Of a stretch of DNA of 64,000 nt, positions 16,941-25,858 are shown piece by piece. Under the pieces are notes generated by a model, which was given only the letters and a program-made list of their open reading frames with translations, did no database searches and was not told where the DNA came from. Positions within the stretch are counted from its first letter, which is position 1. Every line of letters starts with the position of its first letter. The translations under genes and the position numbers were made by a program. Origin of the DNA: JAXMEQ01 sp046348225 (GTDB taxonomy: Bacteria > Pseudomonadota > Gammaproteobacteria > Burkholderiales > Burkholderiaceae_C); NCBI GenBank assembly GCA_046348225.1, contig JAXMEQ010000012.1, positions 1 through 64,000 of the forward strand. Reading direction: 5' to 3'.

Positions 16941-18779
16941 ATGCATGAACTGCGCGCACCCCTGACGGCCCAGCTGGTGGAGTGGCTCGTCCAGCCCGGG
17001 GACACGGTGCGTACCGGCCAGCTGCTGCTGGTGCTGGAGGCCATGAAAATGGAGCACGAAGTCCGGGCCACCGCAGACGGACGGGTGCGCGAGCAGCTGT
17101 ACGCCCCGGGTGACACCGTGAACGAGGGCGACGTGCTATTGATTTCAGAGCAGCTCACGCAGTATCCACGCGGGTCGCAGCCAGACTCGACCCCTGCGGC
17201 CGACCCCGGGCACGGTGCGGACGGCGCACCAGCGCGGGCCGACCTGCAGCGCCTGCAGGCGCGCGAAGCCCTGACCCGGGACGCCGCACGCCCCGACGCG
17301 GTGGCCAGGCGCCACGCGCAGGGCCTGCGCACCGCGCGCGAGAACATCGCCGACCTGTGTGACCCGGAGTCCTTCAGCGAATACGGCGCACTGGCGGTCG
17401 CGGCCCAGGCCCGCCGCCGCAGCGCCGACGACCTGGCGCACAACACCCCGGCCGACGGCATGGTCACGGGCGTGGGCAGCATCAACGGTGCGCTGTTCGG
17501 GCCCGAGCGCAGCCGCGCGGTGGTCATGGCCTACGACGCCACCGTGCTGGCCGGCACCCAGGGCATGCGCAACCACCAGAAGACCGACCGGCTGCTGGGC
17601 CTGGCGCTGCAGCACAGGCTGCCGGTGGTGCTGTTTGCCGAGGGCGGCGGTGGCCGGCCCGGAGACACCGACATGCCCATCGTGGCAGGCCTGCATGTGA
17701 CCACCTTTGCCAGCTTTGCGCGGCTCAACGGCCAGGTGCCGGTGGTGGGCATTGCCGCCGGCCGCTGCTTTGCCGGCAACGCGGCACTGCTGGGCTGCTG
17801 CGACGTGGTGATTGCCACCCGCGGCAGCAACATCGGCATGGGTGGCCCGGCCATGGTGGAAGGCGGTGGCCTCGGTGTCTTCAGGCCGGAACAGATCGGC
17901 CCCAGCGACGTGCAGCACCGCAACGGGGTGATCGACGTGCTGGTGGACGACGAAGCCCAGGCCGTCGCCGCGGCCCGGCACTACCTGGGCTTCTTCCAGG
18001 GCCGTACCACGGCATGGACGGCGCCCGACCCGCTGGCCTTGCGCGAGGTGGTGCCGGAGAACCGGTTGCGCGTGTACGACACCCGCGCCGCCATGGCCGG
18101 CCTGGCCGACGCCGGTTCTCTGCTGGTGCTGCGCAGCGGCTTTGGCCCGGGCATCCACACGGCGCTGGCGCGCATTGAAGGCCGGCCGGTGGGGCTGCTG
18201 GCCAACAACCCGGCCCACCTGGGCGGTGCGATCGACGCCGACGCGGCCGACAAGGCCGCGCGTTTCATGCAGCTGTGCAATGCCCACGGGCTGCCGCTGG
18301 TCAGCCTGGTCGACACCCCGGGCTTCATGGTGGGTCCGGAGGCCGAGCAGACCGCCCAGGTCCGTCATGTGAGCCGCATGTTCATTGCGGCGGCGCACCT
18401 GCGGGTGCCGTTTTTCAGCGTGGTGCTGCGCAAGGGCTATGGCCTGGGGGCCATGGCCATGTGCGCAGGCGGCTTCCACGCGCCGGCCTTCACGGTGGCC
18501 TGGCCCACGGGCGAGTTTGGCGCCATGGGGCTGGAGGGCGCCGTGCGCCTGGGCTACCGCAAGGAACTGGAAGCAGCCGCCGAGGGCCCCGCGCGCGAGG
18601 CCCTGTACCGGCAGCTGGTGGCCCAGCAGTACGAAGCAGGCCAGGCCCTGAACATGGCCGCCACACTGGAGATTGATGCGGTGATCGACCCGGCGGACAC
18701 CCGGGCCTGGCTGGCGCGCGGCCTGGCCTCAGCCCGCGTGGCGCCCGATGCGCAGCCGCCCGCCATCGACAGCTGGTAG
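16941..18779 (+). CDS. Biotinyl domain-carboxyltransferase fusion (acyl-CoA carboxylase family)
   Basis: The 612-aa protein starts with a biotinyl carrier domain (residues 1-70) carrying EAMKMEH, with Lys36 as the biotinylation site. A linker follows (about 70-100) and then a full carboxyltransferase of the two-crotonase-fold type: ENIADLCDPESFSEYG, VMAYDATVLAGTQG, GGGRPGDTD, and in the C-half LANNPAHLGGAIDADAADKAARFMQLC and LVDTPGFMVG. It should transfer carboxylate from biotin to an acyl-CoA. No biotin carboxylase gene is adjacent, so its partner is elsewhere or shared. The linker carries a dispersed GCTAT-type repeat. The gene is followed after 71 bp by an aminotransferase. Confidence 0.88.
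   Translation: MHELRAPLTAQLVEWLVQPGDTVRTGQLLLVLEAMKMEHEVRATADGRVREQLYAPGDTVNEGDVLLISEQLTQYPRGSQPDSTPAADPGHGADGAPARADLQRLQAREALTRDAARPDAVARRHAQGLRTARENIADLCDPESFSEYGALAVAAQARRRSADDLAHNTPADGMVTGVGSINGALFGPERSRAVVMAYDATVLAGTQGMRNHQKTDRLLGLALQHRLPVVLFAEGGGGRPGDTDMPIVAGLHVTTFASFARLNGQVPVVGIAAGRCFAGNAALLGCCDVVIATRGSNIGMGGPAMVEGGGLGVFRPEQIGPSDVQHRNGVIDVLVDDEAQAVAAARHYLGFFQGRTTAWTAPDPLALREVVPENRLRVYDTRAAMAGLADAGSLLVLRSGFGPGIHTALARIEGRPVGLLANNPAHLGGAIDADAADKAARFMQLCNAHGLPLVSLVDTPGFMVGPEAEQTAQVRHVSRMFIAAAHLRVPFFSVVLRKGYGLGAMAMCAGGFHAPAFTVAWPTGEFGAMGLEGAVRLGYRKELEAAAEGPAREALYRQLVAQQYEAGQALNMAATLEIDAVIDPADTRAWLARGLASARVAPDAQPPAIDSW
17135..17194 (+). repeat. Dispersed GCTAT-N7-(AT)AGC element in the biotinyl/carboxyltransferase linker
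   Basis: The head GCTATTGATTTCAGAGC (17135-17151) has one changed base in the right arm. It is followed by AGCT, CACGCAG, then CGCGGG and CAGCCAGA at the family spacing; the CACGCAG...TCCACGCGGG stretch nearly equals the putA copy at 11578. It encodes LLISEQLTQYPRGSQPDS and is the only coding copy in a different codon phase. Confidence 0.7.
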
Positions 18780-18850
18780 CGGGCCCGACGCTGCAGGTTT
18801 GCGACCCGCGTGCTAAGCTGAGTGCCCTGTTTTTCCAGCGCGAGACCACC

Positions 18851-20020
18851 ATGCCCGGACTGCTTCCCCACGTCGACCCCGACGGCCTGCTCGAATTCTC
18901 GGTCGTCTACACCGACCGCGCGCTCAACCACATGTCGCGCAGTTTCCAGGGCGTGATGAAGGACATCTCGGCCATCCTCAAGGAGGTCTACCACGCCCGC
19001 TCAGCCGTGCTGGTGCCCGGCAGCGGCACCTTCGGCATGGAAGCGGTGGCGCGCCAGTTTGCCGGCGGCAAGCATGTGATGGTGATTCGCAACGGCTGGT
19101 TCAGCTACCGCTGGACGCAGATTTTCGAGATGGGCGCGATCCCCGCCTCGCACAGCGTGCTCAAGGCCCGCCCCGCCGGCACGGGGGCGCAGGCGCCCTG
19201 GGCACCGGCGCCCATCGCCGAGGTGCAGGCCGCCATTCGCGCGGAAAAGCCGGCGGTGGTGTTTGCGCCCCATGTGGAGACCGCGGCCGGCATGATCCTG
19301 CCGGACGATTACCTGCGTGCCGTGTCCGATGCGGTGCACGAGGTCGGCGGCCTGTTTGTGCTGGACTGCATTGCCTCGGGTGCGATGTGGGTGGACATGC
19401 AGGCCACCGGCGTGGACGTGCTGGTATCAGCCCCGCAAAAAGGCTGGAGCAGCTCGCCCTGCTGCGCGATGGTGATGCTGAGCGAACGCGCCCGCCAGGC
19501 GATTGACGGCACCACCAGCTCCAGCTTCGCCTGCGACCTGAAGAAGTGGCTGCAGATCATGGAAACCTACGAAGCCGGTGGCCACGCCTACCACGCCACC
19601 ATGCCGACCGACGCGCTCACGCGCCTGCGCGAGGTGATGGTGGAAACACGGGCCTACGGCTTTGACAAGGTGCGCAACGAACAGATCGAACTGGGGCGCA
19701 AGGTGCGGGCATTGTTTGAAAGCCGCGGCATCCCGAGCGTAGCGGCCGAAGGCTTCAAGGCGCCCGGCGTGGTGGTGAGCTACACCACCGACCCGGAGAT
19801 CCAGTCGAGCAGGAAGTTTTTGGCCGAAGGCCTGCAGACGGCCGCCGGTGTGCCGCTGCAGTGCGACGAAGGCCCGGAGTTCAGGACCTTCCGCATCGGG
19901 CTTTTTGGCCTGGAGAAATGGCACCACGTGGACCGCACTGTGGCCCAGCTCGAAGCCGCACTGGACCGCGTGGGGCTTGGCGCCCAGGTGGGCCAGTCAA
20001 CCGAGGCCGCGCTGGCCTGA
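18851..20020 (+). CDS. Class V PLP-dependent aminotransferase (alanine-glyoxylate type)
   Basis: The 389-aa fold-type I aminotransferase of the alanine/serine-glyoxylate group has LVPGSGTFGMEAVARQF (phosphate-binding loop region), LFVLDCIASGAMWVDMQ (aspartate contacting PLP) and SAPQKGWSSSP with the Schiff-base lysine near residue 199. Such enzymes transfer amino groups from alanine or serine to glyoxylate or other oxoacids in the cytosol; the true substrate pair is not evident. It may share a transcript with the carboxyltransferase fusion upstream. It ends 4 bp from the convergent AEC permease gene. Confidence 0.88.
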   Translation: MPGLLPHVDPDGLLEFSVVYTDRALNHMSRSFQGVMKDISAILKEVYHARSAVLVPGSGTFGMEAVARQFAGGKHVMVIRNGWFSYRWTQIFEMGAIPASHSVLKARPAGTGAQAPWAPAPIAEVQAAIRAEKPAVVFAPHVETAAGMILPDDYLRAVSDAVHEVGGLFVLDCIASGAMWVDMQATGVDVLVSAPQKGWSSSPCCAMVMLSERARQAIDGTTSSSFACDLKKWLQIMETYEAGGHAYHATMPTDALTRLREVMVETRAYGFDKVRNEQIELGRKVRALFESRGIPSVAAEGFKAPGVVVSYTTDPEIQSSRKFLAEGLQTAAGVPLQCDEGPEFRTFRIGLFGLEKWHHVDRTVAQLEAALDRVGLGAQVGQSTEAALA

Positions 20021-20024
20021 GCCC

Positions 20025-20990
20025 TCAGTGCAGCAACGCCACGGCACCTGAGAACGTCAGGAAGGCCGCAGCCGTGGTGAGCAGGATGATGCGGGCAATG
20101 CGGCCCGTGTCGGCCCCGAAACGCTCGGCCAGCAGCGACACATTGCTGGCACTCGGCAGTGCCGCCACCAGCACCATCACCGTCAGGGTGAACCGGTCCA
20201 GTGGCAGGCCCAAGGCAATGGCCGCGGTGCCCGCACCCCAGACCAGCACCGGGTGCAACAGCAGCTTGGCCAGCACCACCGGCACGTAGTCGCGCGGCGG
20301 CATCGGGCCATGGGCTTCGCGCGCCGCGACGATCTGCGAGCGCGCCAGCACCGCGCCGATGGTGAACAGCGCCACTGGCGACGCCGCGTCGGCCAGCAGA
20401 CCCAGCGTCTGCATCACCGGCCTGGGCAGTTCGAACTGCAGCGCAGAGGCCAGCCCGCCCAGCAAAATGGCCCAGGGCATGGGGTTGGTGGCCACGCCCT
20501 TGAGCGCATTTTTCGCGGCTTTGCTGGCGCCATGCTCGTCGGCGCCGTCCAGCCGCGACAGCGCGATGCACAGCGAGGTGGTGATCACCAGATCGATCAG
20601 GATGGTGACGATGGCCGGCCCGGCGGCCTGCGCGCCCAGCAGCGCCACCAGCAGTGGCACGCCCATGAAGCCGGTGTTGGGAAACGCCGCCACCAGCGCA
20701 CCGAACGAGGCGTCGTTCCAGCCGATGCGCTCGTTGCGGCTGAAGCGGATGGCCAGCGCCACCATGGCCAGCGCGCACAGCAGGTAAACGGCCATGGCCG
20801 CGCCGTCGAGCAGCTGTGCAATGGGCGTGCTGGCACCAAAGCGGTACAGCATGCAGGGCAGCGCAAAGAACAGCACAAAGGTGTTCAGCCCGGGAATGGC
20901 CTCCAGCGGCAGCATGCCGCGCCGCGCGGCCAGGTAGCCGCACAAGACCAGGGCAAAGAACGGGAAAGTAACGAGCAGGACGGACAGCAC
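20025..20990 (-). CDS. AEC family transporter (auxin efflux carrier/malonate permease type)
   Basis: The 321-aa protein is almost entirely hydrophobic, with about ten membrane segments in two five-helix halves. Typical AEC features are the N-terminal VLCGYLAARRGMLP, FFALPCMLYRFG, AAFPNTGFMGVPLL and the C-terminal ALPSASNVSLLAERFG. Members export organic acids or related anions. The start codon is GTG (20990). The loop between halves, near residue 160, is charged (DGADEHGASKAAK). The substrate cannot be read from the sequence. Confidence 0.9.
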   Translation of the reverse strand: MLSVLLVTFPFFALVLCGYLAARRGMLPLEAIPGLNTFVLFFALPCMLYRFGASTPIAQLLDGAAMAVYLLCALAMVALAIRFSRNERIGWNDASFGALVAAFPNTGFMGVPLLVALLGAQAAGPAIVTILIDLVITTSLCIALSRLDGADEHGASKAAKNALKGVATNPMPWAILLGGLASALQFELPRPVMQTLGLLADAASPVALFTIGAVLARSQIVAAREAHGPMPPRDYVPVVLAKLLLHPVLVWGAGTAAIALGLPLDRFTLTVMVLVAALPSASNVSLLAERFGADTGRIARIILLTTAAAFLTFSGAVALLH

Positions 20991-21082
20991 AGGCCGTATT
21001 GTCCTTGCTCGGCAGGCGGGGTGGATGTCAGCAGGCTGACGAAAAAGCCATCCGTCGCCGGTGGCGGCCAGTCACGGGGCGG

Positions 21083-22072
21083 CTACTCCGCCCGCGCCCC
21101 CGTCGCCCTGGCCACCTGCTGCCAGCGCTGCCAGTCGCCCTGCACGGCGCGGGCAAAGGGCTGGCTGGCGGCGTACTGGATCTCGGCGCCGCGTTGCCAC
21201 ATCTGGCCGCGCAGGGTGCTGGCTTCGGTCACGGCGCGGATGTCGGCACTGATCTTGTCCACGATGGCCGGCGGCGTGCCGGCCGGTGCGAACAGCCCGT
21301 ACCACTGGTCGGACGCAAAGCCGGGGTAACCGCTGGCGGCGATGGTGGGCACGCCCGGCAGGCGCGTGGTGGGCTGGGCGCCGGTGACAGCCAGCGCCCG
21401 CAGCTTGCCGCCTTCGACCAGCGGCAGCGCCGACACAATGATGTCCATCATCATCGTGGTGCGGCCGGCCACCAGGTCCGGCAGGGCCTGGGCGCTGCCG
21501 CGATAAGGCACATGCGTGAGACTGATGCCCGCCTGCGAGACAAACCACTCGGTCGTCAGGTGCGGCAGCGAGCCGCTGCCGTTGGACGCATAGCTCAGCT
21601 TGCCGGGCTGGGCCTTGGCGGCGGCCACCACGTCCCTGACGCTGCGGTACGGCGAATCAGCGGGCACCACCAGCACCAGCGGCGAGGTGGCGAAACCGGC
21701 AATCGGCACCAGATCGGTCAGCGGGTTGTAGCCGAGCTTGGGGTAGATGTGCGGCGCAATGGTGATGCCGGCCGGAATGCCCATCACCAGGGTGTAGCCA
21801 TCCGGCGCACTTTTGGCGCCGGCTTCGGTGCCAATGGTGGAGCCGGCACCGGAACGGTTTTCAAACACCACCGGCTGCTGCCATTTTTCGGCCAGGGCCT
21901 GGCCGATGGCGCGGGCCGCATAGTCGGTAGCGCCCCCGGCCGGAAACGGGATCACCAGCCGCACCGGTTTGGCGGGGTAGCTGGCGGCCCGCACAGCCGG
22001 TGCCGCCAGTGCGCAAGGCAACAGGGCCGAGGCGGCCAGCAGGCGGCGGCGTGAGACGGTAGGGACTGACAT
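21083..22072 (-). CDS. Tripartite tricarboxylate transporter (Bug family) substrate-binding protein
   Basis: A periplasmic solute-binding protein of the Bug family, greatly expanded in Burkholderiales. A signal peptide with twin arginines (VSRRRLLAASALLPCALAAPAVRA) leads into YPAKPVRLVIPFPAGGATDYAAR, the family signature. DPxSTPEE-type helices near the C-terminus are less obvious. It is 329 aa from the ATG at 22072. No tctA/tctB membrane genes are nearby, so it is an orphan receptor of unknown ligand (usually a carboxylate). The promoter must lie in the 118-bp gap to divergent rep. Confidence 0.92.
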   Translation of the reverse strand: MSVPTVSRRRLLAASALLPCALAAPAVRAASYPAKPVRLVIPFPAGGATDYAARAIGQALAEKWQQPVVFENRSGAGSTIGTEAGAKSAPDGYTLVMGIPAGITIAPHIYPKLGYNPLTDLVPIAGFATSPLVLVVPADSPYRSVRDVVAAAKAQPGKLSYASNGSGSLPHLTTEWFVSQAGISLTHVPYRGSAQALPDLVAGRTTMMMDIIVSALPLVEGGKLRALAVTGAQPTTRLPGVPTIAASGYPGFASDQWYGLFAPAGTPPAIVDKISADIRAVTEASTLRGQMWQRGAEIQYAASQPFARAVQGDWQRWQQVARATGARAE

Positions 22073-22190
22073 GGATGCACCTTTTTTGAACAGCAGTGCA
22101 GCCACTCGCGCAAGCTTCATGCCACATTGCCACGCGGCCCGCCCGGTATGATTCGCCGCTCCTCCTGCAGTACCCTCCCCCCGATTTTTC

Positions 22191-24278
22191 ATGTCCACCG
22201 GCCTCAACCTTGCCCAACAGGAAGCTGTGAACTACCTGCACGGGCCCTGCCTGGTGCTGGCGGGCGCCGGCTCCGGCAAGACGCGCGTCATCACGCACAA
22301 GATCGGGAGGTTGATCCAGGCCGGACTGGAACCGCAGCGCATTGCCGCCATCACCTTCACCAACAAGGCGGCCGCCGAGATGCGCGAGCGTGCCAGGAGC
22401 CTGATCGGGCGCGACGCCAAAAGCGTGCTGGTGTGCACCTTTCACGCACTGGGCGTGCGCATGCTGCGCCAGGATGGCGCGGCGCTCGGCCTCAAACCCC
22501 AGTTCAGCATCCTGGACAGCGACGACGTGACCAGCATCCTCAAGGACGCCGGCGGCAGCACCGATGCCGCCACCGCGCGCCAGTGGCAATGGGCCATCAG
22601 CCTGTGGAAGAACATGGGCTTGAGCGCTGCTCAAGCCGAAGCACAAGCCACAAGCGACGGCGAGCGCGTCACCGCCCGCATCATGGCCCGCTACCAGGAG
22701 CGCCTGGCCGCCTACCAGAGCGTGGACTTTGACGACCTGATCGGCCTGCCGCTGAAGCTGTTGCAGGAGCACGCTGACGTGCGGGCCAAGTGGCAGCAGC
22801 AGATGGGCCATGTGCTGGTGGACGAGTACCAGGACACCAACGCCACCCAGTACGAGGTGCTCAAGCTGCTGGTGGGCGAGCGCGGGCGCTTCACGGCCGT
22901 GGGCGATGACGACCAGTCCATCTACGGCTGGCGCGGCGCCACGCTGGACAACCTCAAGCGGCTGCCGCAGGACTTTCCGAGCCTCAAGGTCATCAAGCTG
23001 GAGCAGAACTACCGCTCCACCAGCGCCATCCTGCGTGCGGCCAACAACGTGATCGGCCCCAACCCCAAGCTGTTTCCCAAGACCCTGTTCAGCGAGCTGG
23101 GCGAGGGCGAGCCGGTGCGCATTGTGGATGCCGACAACGAGGAGCACGAGGCCGAACGCGCCGTGGCGCGCATCCAGTCCATCCGCGCCAACGGCCTGGG
23201 CCAGGAATGGCGGGAGTTTGCCGTGCTCTACCGCGCCAACCACCAGGCCCGGGTGCTGGAGCAGGCGCTGCGCAAGGCCAACATCCCGTACAAGGTGTCC
23301 GGCGGCCAGAGCTTTTTTGACCGCGCGGAAATCAAGGACCTGTGCGCCTGGTTCCGCCTGTGGGTCAACAACGACGACGACCCCGCCTTCCTGCGTGCCA
23401 TCACCACGCCCAAGCGCGGCATCGGCCACACCACGCTGCAGAACCTGGGCACCTTCGCCAGCCAGTACAAGGTGAGCCTGTTCGAGGCGCTGTTCTCCCC
23501 GTCACTGGGCTCGGTGCTGCAGGCCAAGGCGGTGGGCAGCCTGCACGAGTTCGGCCGCTATGTGAACGACCTGGAATACCGCGCCCGCCACACCAGCGGC
23601 GCCGAAGACGCCCGCGCCTTCATGCTCGACTGGCTCAAGGACATCGACTACGAAAAGCACCTGTACGACGGCGAAGACAGCGAAAAGCTGGCCGCCGCGC
23701 GCTGGACCAACGTGCTCGACTTCTGCGACTGGATGTCGCAGCGCTGCGGCGGCACGCTGGACGATACGGCCGGCGTCAGCCTCGAAAGCGAAAAGAAAAG
23801 CCTGCTCGAAGTAGCGCAGACCATCGCGCTGCTGTCCACCATCAGCGAGCGCGAGCAGGACCAGAACGTGGTGACGCTGTCGACCCTGCACGCCGCCAAG
23901 GGACTCGAGTGGCCGCACGTGATGCTGGTGGGCGTGACCGAAGGGCTGCTGCCCTTCAAGCTGGGCGATGACGACAACCCCACCGGCCGGGCCGATGGCC
24001 CGATGAGTGAAGGCATCCTGCAGCGCCTGCAGGAAGAGCGCCGCCTGATGTACGTGGGCATCACCCGCGCGCAGCGCAGCCTGGCGGTGAGCTGGACCAA
24101 GCGGCGCAAGAAGGGCCGCGAAATGGTGGCGGCCCAGCCCAGCCGCTTCATCGCCGAGATGGCGCTGGAGCAGGCCACCACCAAAGAAGACCCGCGCGCC
24201 AAGCTCAAGGCGCTGCGCGCCGAATTCGCCAAGAAGGCCCAGGACGCCGCCGACGCCAGCGCGGCCAGCGCCACATGA
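22191..24278 (+). CDS. rep: ATP-dependent DNA helicase Rep
   Basis: The 695-aa superfamily 1 3'-5' helicase helps replication forks through protein roadblocks. It begins LNLAQQEAVNYLHGPCLVLAGAGSGKTRVITHKI with Walker A GAGSGKT. Next come TFTNKAAAEMRER (motif Ia), VDEYQDTN (motif II), VGDDDQSIYGWRGA (motif III), LEQNYRST (IV), TLHAAKGLEWPHVMLVG (V) and EERRLMYVGITRAQRSL (VI). The length and the short C-terminal tail favour Rep over UvrD/PcrA. A -10-like TATGAT lies at 22147-22152. The stop overlaps the next start (ATGA). Confidence 0.93.
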   Translation: MSTGLNLAQQEAVNYLHGPCLVLAGAGSGKTRVITHKIGRLIQAGLEPQRIAAITFTNKAAAEMRERARSLIGRDAKSVLVCTFHALGVRMLRQDGAALGLKPQFSILDSDDVTSILKDAGGSTDAATARQWQWAISLWKNMGLSAAQAEAQATSDGERVTARIMARYQERLAAYQSVDFDDLIGLPLKLLQEHADVRAKWQQQMGHVLVDEYQDTNATQYEVLKLLVGERGRFTAVGDDDQSIYGWRGATLDNLKRLPQDFPSLKVIKLEQNYRSTSAILRAANNVIGPNPKLFPKTLFSELGEGEPVRIVDADNEEHEAERAVARIQSIRANGLGQEWREFAVLYRANHQARVLEQALRKANIPYKVSGGQSFFDRAEIKDLCAWFRLWVNNDDDPAFLRAITTPKRGIGHTTLQNLGTFASQYKVSLFEALFSPSLGSVLQAKAVGSLHEFGRYVNDLEYRARHTSGAEDARAFMLDWLKDIDYEKHLYDGEDSEKLAAARWTNVLDFCDWMSQRCGGTLDDTAGVSLESEKKSLLEVAQTIALLSTISEREQDQNVVTLSTLHAAKGLEWPHVMLVGVTEGLLPFKLGDDDNPTGRADGPMSEGILQRLQEERRLMYVGITRAQRSLAVSWTKRRKKGREMVAAQPSRFIAEMALEQATTKEDPRAKLKALRAEFAKKAQDAADASAASAT

Positions 24279-24730
24279 AGATCGCGACGCCGCTGTCAGT
24301 TGCTATGGTTTTTATAGCGGCTTGCGCAATACCGGTGCGGGCTGCAGCCCAAAACGCCCAGACCCCGGTAGCAACGGCTGCCTGCCCTGCCCCGGACGAC
24401 CTGCAGCCCGCCCACCTCTGGGGCCTGTGGCAAGTGCGCTTCGGCGACGAGGCGGGCGCCGCCACCGTCCTGTTTGAAAAGCACCCCGAGCGCGGCGAGA
24501 GCCTGCGCGGCGCCATCAACCGCAACAGCGTGCAGGCCCTGCTGGCCGGCGACGTGGACGATGGCGTCCTGACACTCGACGAATCAGACGACGGCCGACA
24601 CATTAGCGCCGTCTGGTCTGGTAACGTCGTCGCCGGCTCATGTGGCAAGGAGTTCACTGGAACATGGCGACGCGCAAACGACACCACCGAACGCAGCTTC
24701 GTGCTGCGCAAGCTGCCCGGCTGGCAGTAA
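24275..24730 (+). CDS. Small exported protein, unknown function; signal peptide encoded by a repeat
   Basis: I do not recognise this 151-aa protein. A Sec signal peptide runs from residue 1 to about 24 (hydrophobic core VAMVFIAACAI, cleavage near VRA-AA). The mature part has LWGLWQVRF, several acidic stretches and the ending KEFTGTWRR...LRKLPGWQ, which may be a small beta-rich domain. Two cysteines in the mature part could pair. The gene overlaps rep by four bases and extends 67 bases into pldA, which suggests a tight operon. Codons 10 to about 29 coincide with a copy of the dispersed GCTAT-N7-ATAGC element. Confidence 0.72.
   Translation: MKIATPLSVAMVFIAACAIPVRAAAQNAQTPVATAACPAPDDLQPAHLWGLWQVRFGDEAGAATVLFEKHPERGESLRGAINRNSVQALLAGDVDDGVLTLDESDDGRHISAVWSGNVVAGSCGKEFTGTWRRANDTTERSFVLRKLPGWQ
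24302..24360 (+). repeat. Dispersed GCTAT-N7-ATAGC element forming a signal peptide
   Basis: The palindrome GCTATGGTTTTTATAGC (24302-24318) is followed by GGCT, TGCGCAA, GTGCGGGC, GCAGCC and CAAAACGCC, closely matching the family tail. It encodes AMVFIAACAIPVRAAAQNA, the core and cleavage region of the exported protein that starts at 24275. Confidence 0.85.
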
Positions 24731-25854
24731 GTACCCTGGCCGCCGGCCTGCTGGCGGCGGCACCTGCCGGGGCGCAGACGCCTGCGGCTGCCCAGGCCGG
24801 CTGGCAGGCCTGCACCGCCACCGCCGACAGCAGCGCGCGGCTGGCCTGCTTTGACCAGTGGGCGCGCCAGCAGCAGGGGCCTGCCGCCAGCAGCGCCAGC
24901 GCCAGCAGCCTGCCCACCAGCGCGACCCCTGCCCCGGTGCAGTCGCTGCTGCCGGCCACGCGGGTCATCTCGATCACCACCGACGAGGGCTGCCACGACC
25001 CGCAGTACTCGGCACTTTCCCGCTTCTGGGAGCTGGAGGCCGGCAGTGACTGCGGCACCTTCGGCATTCGCGGCTACCGGCCGATCAGCCTGTCGCTGGT
25101 GGGCGCGGACGGCGTGAACAACCGGCCGGTCTCGGAAAACCCGACCAATGTGGCCACGGCCACCCAGGCGTACAACACCACCGAGACCCGCATCCAGCTG
25201 TCGGTGCGGACCAAGATCGCGCAGAGCCTGTTGACCCAGGGTCACCCCACACTGAAAGATTCGCTGTGGTTCGGCTACACCCAGCAGTCGTACTGGCAGC
25301 TGTTCTCGGGGGGCATCTCGCGGCCTTTCCGCAGCACCGACCACGAGCCCGAGCTGGTCTATGTCTACCCCACCGACGTACGGCTGCCGGCGGGCTGGCG
25401 GCTGCGCTACAGCGGGGTCGGGCTGGTGCACCAGTCCAACGGCCAGAGCCTGCCGCTGTCGCGCAGCTGGAACCGGGTCTACCTGATGGCCGGCATGGAG
25501 CTGGGCAACCAGTTGCAGCTGACCGGGCGCCTCTGGAAGCGCCTGCCCGAGAACAAGGCCAATGACGACAACCCCGGCATCAGCGACTACATCGGCCGGG
25601 CCGAGCTGGGCGCGCAGTGGAACGTGAACCGCGACAACACGCTGGGGGCAACGGTGCGCCACTCGCTGCGCGGGCAGGGCCACGGCTCGGTCCGGCTGGA
25701 GTGGCTGCGCACGCTGGCCAGTGCCCCGGGCGGCGGGCCGCTGAGCGGGCTGCGCCTGCACACCCAGCTGTTCAACGGCTATGGCGACAGCCTGCTCGAC
25801 TACAACCGCCGCCGCACCGTGTTCAGCGTGGGCATGAGCCTGGTGGACTGGTAG
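24664..25854 (+). CDS. pldA: Outer membrane phospholipase A (OMPLA)
   Basis: OMPLA hydrolyses phospholipids that reach the outer leaflet of the outer membrane. The catalytic block GLVHQSNGQSLPLSRSWNR holds His (about 256), Ser two residues on (258) and Asn twelve beyond that (270), the spacing of His142/Ser144/Asn156 in E. coli. The C-terminus ends in alternating beta-strand residues with a terminal aromatic (SVGMSLVDW), as expected of a barrel protein. About 110 residues precede the barrel: a signal peptide, a small cysteine-containing segment and a Ser/Ala-rich linker. The start at 24664 has AAGGAG upstream; an ATG at 24640 is the alternative. It overlaps the previous gene by 67 bp. Confidence 0.92.
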   Translation: MATRKRHHRTQLRAAQAARLAVSTLAAGLLAAAPAGAQTPAAAQAGWQACTATADSSARLACFDQWARQQQGPAASSASASSLPTSATPAPVQSLLPATRVISITTDEGCHDPQYSALSRFWELEAGSDCGTFGIRGYRPISLSLVGADGVNNRPVSENPTNVATATQAYNTTETRIQLSVRTKIAQSLLTQGHPTLKDSLWFGYTQQSYWQLFSGGISRPFRSTDHEPELVYVYPTDVRLPAGWRLRYSGVGLVHQSNGQSLPLSRSWNRVYLMAGMELGNQLQLTGRLWKRLPENKANDDNPGISDYIGRAELGAQWNVNRDNTLGATVRHSLRGQGHGSVRLEWLRTLASAPGGGPLSGLRLHTQLFNGYGDSLLDYNRRRTVFSVGMSLVDW

Positions 25855-25858
25855 CGCC

